From assembly GCA_003133225.1 (NCBI GenBank), contig PKWL01000081.1:12641-70484 (forward strand): 57,844 bases of DNA, in the 5' to 3' direction. Source of the DNA: Janthinobacterium sp. (GTDB lineage: Bacteria > Pseudomonadota > Gammaproteobacteria > Burkholderiales > Burkholderiaceae_D). The translations under genes were made by a program, and so were the position numbers. Positions 51,704 to 57,844 of the stretch are shown here, piece after piece; position 1 is the first letter of the stretch, and each line of letters begins with the position of its first letter. The notes under the pieces were generated by a model. It was given only the letters and a program-made list of their open reading frames with translations. It made no database searches and was not told the DNA's origin.

Positions 51704-53005
51704 TTAGCGCATGTGGAAAAGCTCCTGATGAAAATCATTGTTGGAAAGACCCTTGAGGCTGAAATCGCGTCGCAGATCCTGGCCGAAGCCCGGTGGACCA
51801 CAAAACCAGACGTCTCCGGATTTCCATTCAGGAACGGCCTGGCATATCCGCTCGGCGTTCAGCCGGCCATCCTTGGCATTGACTAACACATGCAGTCGGA
51901 CATGTGCCTCCTGCGCATGGCGTTGCAGCTTGCGGATAATTTTTTCATCAAATACCGTGGTCATGTGGAAGAGGTCGATGATTTTGCCATCCGACTGGTT
52001 CGCCAGTCTCTTCATGCTGGAGATGAACGGCGTGATGCCGATGCCTACGCTAACCCAGATCTGGCGTGGCTTGTCACCCCTGAAATTGAAGCTGCCGTAC
52101 GGACCTTCCACCTTGACTAGATCACCGACTTTCAAGCTGCCCGAAAGCCATTTCGTGTTATCACCGAGTTCCTTGACGAGATGGAGCCTGCGCTCCTTGG
52201 CGTTCCAGGTGGAGGCAATCGTGAACGGGCGCGGTCCCCCTCGATCACCGAAAGTGACGAAAGCAAATTGTCCGGCCTCGTATCCGCTCCATCGGTCTTC
52301 GAGCTGGACGGTAACTTCAAGCAGACAAAGATCCGCATTGTGCGTGATTTCATCGAGAATACCCACTGTGCGGCGGCTGCGCCCGAGCTTTCTAAATAGG
52401 ATGCGAAAGGCGGCCGCGCTGCCTCCGATCATCAGCAGCGCCATCACTGGCACTAGACCTTCACTCGGGTAGCTCCCCTTCATCAATACCACGGAATGAA
52501 AGACGAGAAACAGATACAGGATCGCCAATAGCCAGTGTGTCTTGAAGAAGTGACGATAAAGAAGCGGCTTCAAGAGAGCGAGGGCCGTTAGCAAGATGAC
52601 GGCGCAGAGGGCCCAGTTGCCAACGGCAAGCGCTGTAGCGCGCTGATCGGCCAGGAATTGGAAAGCGTTTTCGGTCTGCTCCGACATGCGCGCTGGGCCT
52701 TGCATCCAGTCTGGACGAATTGCCCATAGGGGCGCTTGGGTCGACAGCCAGTGAATGACGGAAATTGCCAGCCCGGTGATGCCGAACCATTTGTGGAGCC
52801 TGTGAATTTTTTCGAGTCCACCCAGGTAATGTTCTAAGAAGACTGACCTGACGGCTAACATCATGGCCACGCTCAGCGCGCCGATGCCAACGATCCCGCT
52901 GTAGTCGACGAGCAAAGAGCGCGCCGAAACAAGAGGATCGGCTGCAATCCAGAGCCCGCTTAGGACAATGAGGAAGCCGCAAAAGGCCAGTTTGATTTTT
53001 CTCAC
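51704..53005 (-). CDS. Ferric-reductase-like flavocytochrome (NOX/FRE family)
   Basis: A 433-residue protein. The first half has six membrane segments with paired histidines for heme: HKWFGITGLAISVIHW and HFFKTHWLLAILYLFLVFHSV. The second half is a ferredoxin-reductase-type module: the FAD-binding RPFTIAS, then GPYGSF, the pyridine-nucleotide-binding VSVGIGITPFISSMKRL and the end region VWFCGPPGFGQDLR. The family moves electrons from NAD(P)H across the membrane to Fe(III) or oxygen. GTG start, no strong Shine-Dalgarno. It is a single gene. Confidence 0.9.
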   Translation of the reverse strand: MRKIKLAFCGFLIVLSGLWIAADPLVSARSLLVDYSGIVGIGALSVAMMLAVRSVFLEHYLGGLEKIHRLHKWFGITGLAISVIHWLSTQAPLWAIRPDWMQGPARMSEQTENAFQFLADQRATALAVGNWALCAVILLTALALLKPLLYRHFFKTHWLLAILYLFLVFHSVVLMKGSYPSEGLVPVMALLMIGGSAAAFRILFRKLGRSRRTVGILDEITHNADLCLLEVTVQLEDRWSGYEAGQFAFVTFGDRGGPRPFTIASTWNAKERRLHLVKELGDNTKWLSGSLKVGDLVKVEGPYGSFNFRGDKPRQIWVSVGIGITPFISSMKRLANQSDGKIIDLFHMTTVFDEKIIRKLQRHAQEAHVRLHVLVNAKDGRLNAERICQAVPEWKSGDVWFCGPPGFGQDLRRDFSLKGLSNNDFHQELFHMR

Positions 53006-53561
53006 TTTTTATGTTTGGCTCAAGAGCGAAACACCTCAACAGTCTGGTTGTGGAAGGGGGCCAAGCCCCGCCGAAAGCAACAGAACCTGTGCTTGCCTTG
53101 GCATCACCGATCAGGTTCATTTCATTCTTTCGACAGGATGCGCTCGTTCGAACAGTAGTTCTGTGCGCTGCCACACGCAGGAGCGTCAAAGGCACAGCCG
53201 GCCGTCACGCGCAGCCCATGCCAAAAGCTTGAGCGTTTTACCGTTTACCATCGATTAAGCAGGGCAAGCTGAGGGGTACTGCTGATGCTGTCAAAAAGCT
53301 ACGGGGGCGAGCAAGAGACAAGTTACTGCGCCACTCAATATTTTCGAGCATAAGGGCGGCCCGACGGACTCCCTGTTTGGCGCAGCCGTTCATTTTCAGC
53401 GGCCTGGGCGGTGTGCCCCGATCGCTACTGGGCGCAGCAGTCCCACCTGGTAGGTGATAACATAAAATACGATCTTAGTTACACTCATGCGCTAGCCACA
53501 ATAAACGTTCCACGCATGGGATTTAACCCACCAAAATTTACTCCATTGTTCAAAGGCCACG
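53006..53561. other. Intergenic region, no gene seen
   Basis: About 555 bp between divergent genes. Short frames lack start signals; nothing recognised. Confidence 0.4.
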
Positions 53562-54017
53562 ATGACGACCAAAATTCTCGGCGATATTTTTTATAGCGAA
53601 CGTCTTGTCCGTTTCTCTTATTGTGATCCAGCAGGGATTGTTTTTTTCCCCCAGTATTTCATCATGTTCAATGGTTTGGTGGAGGATTGGTTCAACCAAG
53701 GGCTAGGGGTGGATTATGCGAAGTATATTACAGAGCGTCAATTGGGCTTTCCCGTTGTCAGCCTCGCTTGCGATTTCATTTGTCCATCCAGAATTGGCGA
53801 AAAAATTACGCTTGGACTCAAGCTAAAGCATATGGGAACGAGCTCATTGAAGCTCGAGATGACTTGCAGCTACAAAAAAGAGGAAAGAGTGCGCGCAACC
53901 TTAGTACTGGTCGCCATGGATCTGAAGAAGGCGAAAGCGGTGCCAGTTCCAGAGGACCTGCGGGTGCTGATGACTGGCTTCCAAAGCGGAAAACTCGATA
54001 TCAATCAATACGATTGA
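53562..54017 (+). CDS. Hotdog-fold acyl-CoA thioesterase (4-hydroxybenzoyl-CoA thioesterase/YbgC-like)
   Basis: A 151-residue single hotdog domain. The catalytic Asp is in FSYCDPAGIVFFPQYF, the motif of 4-hydroxybenzoyl-CoA thioesterases and YbgC. The strands VVSLACDFICPSRIGEKITLG and LKLEMTCSYKKEERVRATLV complete the fold. It should hydrolyse a small acyl- or aroyl-CoA, with the substrate not evident. An in-frame ATG at 53562 lacks a strong Shine-Dalgarno. It may be the first gene of a short unit with the next hypothetical genes. Confidence 0.88.
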   Translation: MTTKILGDIFYSERLVRFSYCDPAGIVFFPQYFIMFNGLVEDWFNQGLGVDYAKYITERQLGFPVVSLACDFICPSRIGEKITLGLKLKHMGTSSLKLEMTCSYKKEERVRATLVLVAMDLKKAKAVPVPEDLRVLMTGFQSGKLDINQYD

Positions 54018-54173
54018 GATGCCGTGATTCTTAATCCAATAAATCGTGAATCCGCCTGTTTTTTGGAAAGTGAACTGGCGCCAGGTTCTGACGGTTGCGC
54101 GGCGCCGACGACGAAGACGTAGTTCGTGTAGTTCGCTCGATGGCGCGCCGACCCTCGGTTTTTGGATCTGGAA

Positions 54174-54446
54174 ATGAAGCGCTTGCCGGCGCCGACGGGC
54201 CGGTCGGCGGCGCTAGTGGCATTGCGGATACGAGACGACCGGCCATTGCGTAACTTGGGCGAGTTGAGCATATTTAACAGGCAATGTCTTGAGTTTCGAA
54301 ACCTAACATTGCATTGGAGCCAGAACGGGTGGATGATTGATGCTGATAACGGGTGTAAGGATGCGGTCTTGGCCGTGGAAGGTCATCTTATCAACGAAAC
54401 GTTAGCGCCAATGGCGGAGAAGCACGAGTATGCGACCAAAACCTGA
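54174..54446 (+). CDS. Possible small hypothetical protein
   Basis: About 90 codons beginning MKRLPAPTGRSAAL, ending MAEKHEYATKT. It overlaps the next gene by 17 bp. The middle (LELFRNLTLHW-like FRNLTLHWSQNGWMIDADNG) looks protein-like, but no family is recognised and the start signal is weak (TGGAA). Confidence 0.3.
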   Translation: MKRLPAPTGRSAALVALRIRDDRPLRNLGELSIFNRQCLEFRNLTLHWSQNGWMIDADNGCKDAVLAVEGHLINETLAPMAEKHEYATKT

Positions 54447-54873
54447 TTCATTCTCCGAGGCGGCTCCCAATACACCAGAGCAACTCATGCAAGCGAGGTG
54501 CGTGCCTCCCATGCTATTTCTTTACGTTAAGATCCCCGTTGTGAACAACAAGCTCGACCAGCTGCACCGGAGGGAAGAAAAGATCGATCAAATTCTCATG
54601 GAGAGAGGCATCGGTTCGGTGGCGGGTTGGGGCGGCTCCCTTGGTGATACGCTAGCCGACGGCTCTCGGCCCGTCGCCTTTATCCGTATCGACGTTGATG
54701 TCACCGATATCGCTGCGGCGCGAGCGCTCTTGCACGAACGTCTTCCCGGCCTAGGTGCGCCGGCGGACACGGAGATCCACTATACAATCGATCAGCTAAG
54801 CCTGATTGACATTTACTCCGGATCGGAATGGCTGCTCGATCAGCCGGCCCAATTGACTAGCCGGGATAGTTGA
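54430..54873 (+). CDS. Hypothetical protein
   Basis: A 147-residue soluble protein. The central part alternates helix and strand (KIPVVNNKLDQLHRREEKID, GSVAGWGGSLGD, VAFIRIDVDVTDIAAARALL), suggesting a ferredoxin-like alpha-beta fold. Several in-frame ATGs (54430, 54487, 54511) could start it. I recognise no family. Confidence 0.6.
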   Translation: MRPKPDSFSEAAPNTPEQLMQARCVPPMLFLYVKIPVVNNKLDQLHRREEKIDQILMERGIGSVAGWGGSLGDTLADGSRPVAFIRIDVDVTDIAAARALLHERLPGLGAPADTEIHYTIDQLSLIDIYSGSEWLLDQPAQLTSRDS

Positions 54874-55198
54874 CGCACGGCAGGGTAGGGCGAGCTTCGT
54901 TGTGTTTCGGTGCTTTTCTCCCGCAAAAATGAGTCTTCCTCAAGGTCGAATAACGCCATGCGAACACTTTATCAAGTGCCCTAGGCGGGTATTTTCATAT
55001 GCCTTGGGGCCTGATTGGTCAAGTGGCCGGCATGGACCGGCTGTCTTAGCCGGATGACGGAGGAAAAGCGCGAGGTCCGATGCCCACATCGTGCGTTCAA
55101 AAAAGAGTGTTGCAATCCAATCTGCAATTGGGCACTTCATTTTCTAATTTACTCAAGTTTTGCCGATACCGGTCGTTATTAAGGAAAAGGGTCAATCG
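54874..55198. other. Intergenic region, no gene seen
   Basis: About 325 bp, nothing recognised apart from the AAGGAAAAGGG ribosome-binding region at its end. Confidence 0.35.
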
Positions 55199-55717
55199 AT
55201 GACAACTATTTCCAGCGCGCTGCCTGTTACCGACTACAGCAACCCAACACCTGCCGTTGCCGCGGTGGCTCCTGTTGCTACGACATCTGATGCCGGCTTG
55301 GCGCAAACTGCCGTAACGCTTGCGGCTAACGCGAGCATTGTTGCAACTCTGGGTGGAAGCCTAACGGCAAATCTGACCTACAGTGCGGCGGGACTGCTTG
55401 ATTCTTTCGTGCAGGCTGGAAATTCGCCGTCGCCGTCGCCCACGGCAAATACGGCAAATACGGCAAATACGGCAAATGCGGGTGCCACCACTGCGGCGGC
55501 GCAGCAATTGCTCGCTCAAAGCGTTAGCGGCTCATTGCCGTCAACTGCGACAACGTCTGGCCTCTACAACTCGACCGGGGCGTTACAAACTCTTCCTTCA
55601 ACAAATGTTTCGTCAAATTGGGCAACCATACTCAAGACGAATCCTGGGCTTGCGGGCCTGGTTATCGCCGATTCCATAGACCAAGGAATCGTGGGGTCGA
55701 TCTCAACATCCGCCTAG
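55199..55717 (+). CDS. Ala/Thr/Ser-rich low-complexity protein with tandem repeat
   Basis: A 172-residue protein made mostly of Ala, Thr, Ser, Val and Asn, with almost no charged residues. It contains a TAN-type tripeptide run (TANTANTANTANA) encoded by a 9-bp tandem repeat. No signal peptide or transmembrane segment is evident. The C-terminal part (SNWATILKTNPGLAGLVIAD, then SIDQGIVGSISTSA) is more ordinary. AAGGG lies 8 bp before ATG 55199; a TTG at 55160 is less likely. It could be a secreted or surface protein, but I recognise no family. Confidence 0.6.
   Translation: MTTISSALPVTDYSNPTPAVAAVAPVATTSDAGLAQTAVTLAANASIVATLGGSLTANLTYSAAGLLDSFVQAGNSPSPSPTANTANTANTANAGATTAAAQQLLAQSVSGSLPSTATTSGLYNSTGALQTLPSTNVSSNWATILKTNPGLAGLVIADSIDQGIVGSISTSA
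55442..55477 (+). repeat. Four tandem copies of ACGGCAAAT
   Basis: A perfect 9-bp unit repeated four times inside the preceding gene. The unit length keeps the frame, so slippage would change protein length by three residues per copy. Confidence 0.9.
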
Positions 55718-56050
55718 CATTGGCCGATACGCTTGAATTCGACCCAATGGAAAACGTCGCGGCGTAGCGTTTACCTTGCGGGCAGCGTCCTTCATCAGGT
55801 TGGACCAGGCCACGGGCGGAACCCCATCTATCAGTCTTCTTAAACCATGGCGTTGGCTGGCCGCTGTCGCCAGACTTAGCGCAGCGGCAGCAGCCGGTTT
55901 CCATGATGCTTGCAACCGGATCGCGAGGCGACCGGGACTGCCCGAACGGATTTCTCAGACGGCGAAAAAATGATACTGTTGGAATTACCCGACACCACGT
56001 GCATCTTGCCCATGCTACTGTGACATCCCAGCCACTCTCCCTGACTCATT
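55718..56050. other. Intergenic region before tnaA
   Basis: About 330 bp. I looked for a TnaC-like leader (Trp...Asp...Pro) and found none. Open frames on both strands have no recognisable product. Confidence 0.4.
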
Positions 56051-57427
56051 ATGGCAAAGACTTTAATTGAACCTTTTCGCATCAAAAGCATCGAGCCCAT
56101 CCGCATGACAACGCGCGCCGAGCGGGTGCCACTGCTCGAAGAGGCCAAGCTTAACGTTTTTAAGCTGCGTGCGGAGGATGTGCTGATCGACTGGCTCACG
56201 GATTCCGGCACCGGGGCCATGTCGTCTCGGCAATGGGGGGCCATCATGGAGGGCGACGAGAGCTACGCCGGGGCGCGCAGCTTTTACCGACTCGAATCGG
56301 TGATTCAAGGCATTACCGGCATGAAGCACTTCGTTCCCACCCACCAGGGGCGCGCCGCCGAGAAGGTGCTGTTTACCGCAGTTTGCAAGAAGGGCGACCT
56401 AGTGCCCAACAACTGCCACTTCGATACCACCCGCGCCAATCTTGAATACATCGGCGTCGAGGCGGTCGATCTGGTCATTGCCGAAGGTCTGCAGCCGGCG
56501 CTGCTCCATCCTTTCAAGGGCAATATCGATTTGCAGCGTGTTGATGCGCTGCTCACGACTCAAGGCGAGCGCATCCCGTTCGGGATGATTACCGTGACCA
56601 ACAACACCGGCGGCGGCCAACCAGTATCCATGGCCAACATCCGTGCCTACGCCGCGCTGCTCAAGCAGCATGGAAAACCGTTCATCATGGACGTTTGCCG
56701 CTTTGCAGAAAACGCCATGTTCATCAAGATGCGCGAGCCGGGCTACGAAAACACGCCTATTAGGGACATCGTGCAGGAAATGTTCTCCTATTCTGATGGC
56801 TGCACCATGAGCGCCAAGAAAGACGGCATGGTCAACATCGGCGGCTTTATTGCATTGCGCAGCGACGAGTGGATGGATGCCGTGCGTAACGTACTGATCC
56901 TCACCGAAGGTTTTCCCACCTATGGCGGCTTAGCTGGGCGCGACTTGGAGGCGATGGCGATCGGGTTGGAAGAAGGCATGCAGGAAGACTATCTGCGCTA
57001 CCGTTTGCGCACCGCCGAATATCTGGGTGAGCGGCTGGAGGCCGCAGGGGTCGGCTTTGTCAAGCCAACTGGCGGTCATGCCGTGTATATCGACGCGAGG
57101 ACGGTGCTGCCGGACATGCCGGTGCAACACTATCCGGCATGGGCGCTGTGCAATGCGCTTTACCTGGAAGGGGGCATTCGCGGCGTGGAAATTGGCTCGG
57201 TAATGTTTGGCAAGCAACTAGCGGACGGCAGCGAGACCCAACATAGCATGGAGTTGGTGCGCCTTGCCTTTCCGCGTCGCATGTACACCCAGTCTCACTT
57301 CGACTATGCTGCCGAGGTGATTGCCGAGGTCAAGCAGAAGGCTCGCCACATCCGTGGCGTGCGGATCATTAAACAAGCCCAGTATCTGCGGCACTTCACG
57401 TGCGAATTTGCCTGGGTCGATTCTTGA
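56051..57427 (+). CDS. tnaA: Tryptophanase (tryptophan indole-lyase)
   Basis: A 458-residue PLP enzyme of the beta-eliminating lyase family. EPFRIKSIEPIRMTTRAER opens it, THQGRAAEKVLF and TNNTGGGQPVSMANIRA follow, the PLP Lys is Lys257 in MSAKKDGMVNIGG, and EGFPTYGGLAGRDLEAMAIG is near the C-terminal domain. Tyrosine phenol-lyase is the alternative. FDTTRAN keeps the tryptophanase Asp (Thr in TPL), and GVEIGSVMFG lacks the TPL-specific Arg, so tryptophanase fits better. It splits tryptophan to indole, pyruvate and ammonia. No tnaB permease follows, and no clear Shine-Dalgarno is seen. Confidence 0.88.
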   Translation: MAKTLIEPFRIKSIEPIRMTTRAERVPLLEEAKLNVFKLRAEDVLIDWLTDSGTGAMSSRQWGAIMEGDESYAGARSFYRLESVIQGITGMKHFVPTHQGRAAEKVLFTAVCKKGDLVPNNCHFDTTRANLEYIGVEAVDLVIAEGLQPALLHPFKGNIDLQRVDALLTTQGERIPFGMITVTNNTGGGQPVSMANIRAYAALLKQHGKPFIMDVCRFAENAMFIKMREPGYENTPIRDIVQEMFSYSDGCTMSAKKDGMVNIGGFIALRSDEWMDAVRNVLILTEGFPTYGGLAGRDLEAMAIGLEEGMQEDYLRYRLRTAEYLGERLEAAGVGFVKPTGGHAVYIDARTVLPDMPVQHYPAWALCNALYLEGGIRGVEIGSVMFGKQLADGSETQHSMELVRLAFPRRMYTQSHFDYAAEVIAEVKQKARHIRGVRIIKQAQYLRHFTCEFAWVDS

Positions 57428-57752
57428 CCTTGGAGCAACGTCGGCCTAAATCACTCATCTTGATGACGGGGACAAGAATTCTGGCCGATAGCCTAATCCC
57501 TTGATCCGTTGAGGGGGGAGTACGGTTCAAGCGCACGCACCATCTGTCCGCCGTTGTTGTCTGCACGCTGGAAACGTCTGGCGACGAAATTGGCGGACCA
57601 ACACGGCGGTTTCGATGTCGGCGCCACCTTTTCTTGCTGCTTAGCACCTAGGTCGCCTGTGGCAAAGCAAAAATCAAAGCATGACTTGAGATATATCAAA
57701 TAGTGGAAATCTCCTGCCACTATCATCGTCCACCTGACATTAGGAGAATCGC
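57428..57752. other. Intergenic region before phaB
   Basis: About 325 bp, no gene recognised; TAGGAGA at its end is the phaB ribosome-binding site. Confidence 0.4.
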
Positions 57753-57844
57753 ATGAAACGAATTGCATTAGTAACAGGTGGCATGGGCGGCTTGGGCGAA
57801 GCGGTGTGCATGAAGTTGACAACACTTGGTTACCAGGTGGCGAC
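57753..57844 (+). CDS. phaB: Acetoacetyl-CoA reductase, N-terminus (partial)
   Basis: The last 92 bp encode KRIALVTGGMGGLGEAVCMK and onward, the nucleotide-binding opening of a short-chain dehydrogenase. TGGMGGLG is characteristic of PhaB/PhbB, the NADPH-dependent reductase that makes (R)-3-hydroxybutyryl-CoA for polyhydroxybutyrate. TAGGAGA lies ~6 bp before the ATG. The gene runs off the right edge, so only the first ~30 residues are visible. Confidence 0.8.
   Translation, partial: MKRIALVTGGMGGLGEAVCMKLTTLGYQVA

Noticed and set aside
51521..51886. A + strand frame of 121 codons
   Set aside because: Mostly antisense to the clear ferric-reductase-like gene; no family.
55776..55973. Frame with PWRW considered as a TnaC-like leader
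   Set aside because: Lacks the Asp and terminal Pro spacing of TnaC and is too long.

Overview
The window looks like a chromosome segment of a betaproteobacterium (Burkholderiales), most likely Oxalobacteraceae-like. The reasons are moderate GC, a fragment of a porin ending in the RHKF style of Burkholderiales porins, a TorF-type porin, a polyhydroxybutyrate-type acetoacetyl-CoA reductase at the right edge, and a D-arginine dehydrogenase. Many intergenic gaps of 300-1400 bp and several gene fragments show that it is loosely packed accessory sequence.

Layout. 1-2043: the end of a multi-REC sensor protein, a single-domain receiver and a REC/HisKA_3 kinase. 2.4-7.9 kb: scattered single genes (COG4705-type membrane protein, orphan ParA, isochorismatase-family enzyme, DUF1003, phosphodiester-glycosidase-like protein, DUF302). 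7.9-12.9 kb: a sparse stretch with a strong promoter before a 19-residue cysteine peptide, then an OprB-like porin, an atypical Nramp-family transporter and a CsoR/RcnR-superfamily metal sensor. The palindrome in front of the sensor gene recurs in front of the peptide promoter.

13.2-28.3 kb is the most unusual part. A complete kdp locus (micro-ORF, kdpF, kdpA, kdpB, kdpC, kdpD, kdpE) is preceded by three copies of a gene for a ~100-residue protein with a probable beta-alpha-beta-beta-alpha-beta (ACT-like) pattern. Two copies head operons that also carry a 212-residue ParA/MinD-like protein with a destroyed P-loop, together with a TorF-type porin in one case and a DapA-family lyase in the other. 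All three copies, and kdp itself, are preceded by the same pair of T-rich boxes resembling the E. coli KdpE operator. Between copies 1 and 2 lie the remains of a second kdpA (its 5' half inverted, its middle missing) and of a cation/proton antiporter. My reading is a potassium-limitation (KdpDE) regulon carrying an uncharacterised ACT-like/pseudo-ParA module. The shared boxes and paralogy are visible; the regulation and function are inferred.

28.5-39.1 kb: acetate transporter, KDPG aldolase, porin remnant, diguanylate cyclase, an Fnr-family regulator behind two FNR-type boxes, small cysteine proteins, and a divergent XRE-cupin regulator/BenE pair with matching palindromes, followed by DauA. 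39.4-49.9 kb: M3 peptidase, a complete RND efflux operon (outer-membrane lipoprotein, adaptor, permease), a VirK/YbjX-like protein and a lone ABC ATPase. 50.2-57.8 kb: MFS transporter, ferric-reductase-like flavocytochrome, thioesterase, two or three hypothetical proteins, tryptophanase and the start of phaB. I saw no tRNA, rRNA, CRISPR array or intact insertion sequence.
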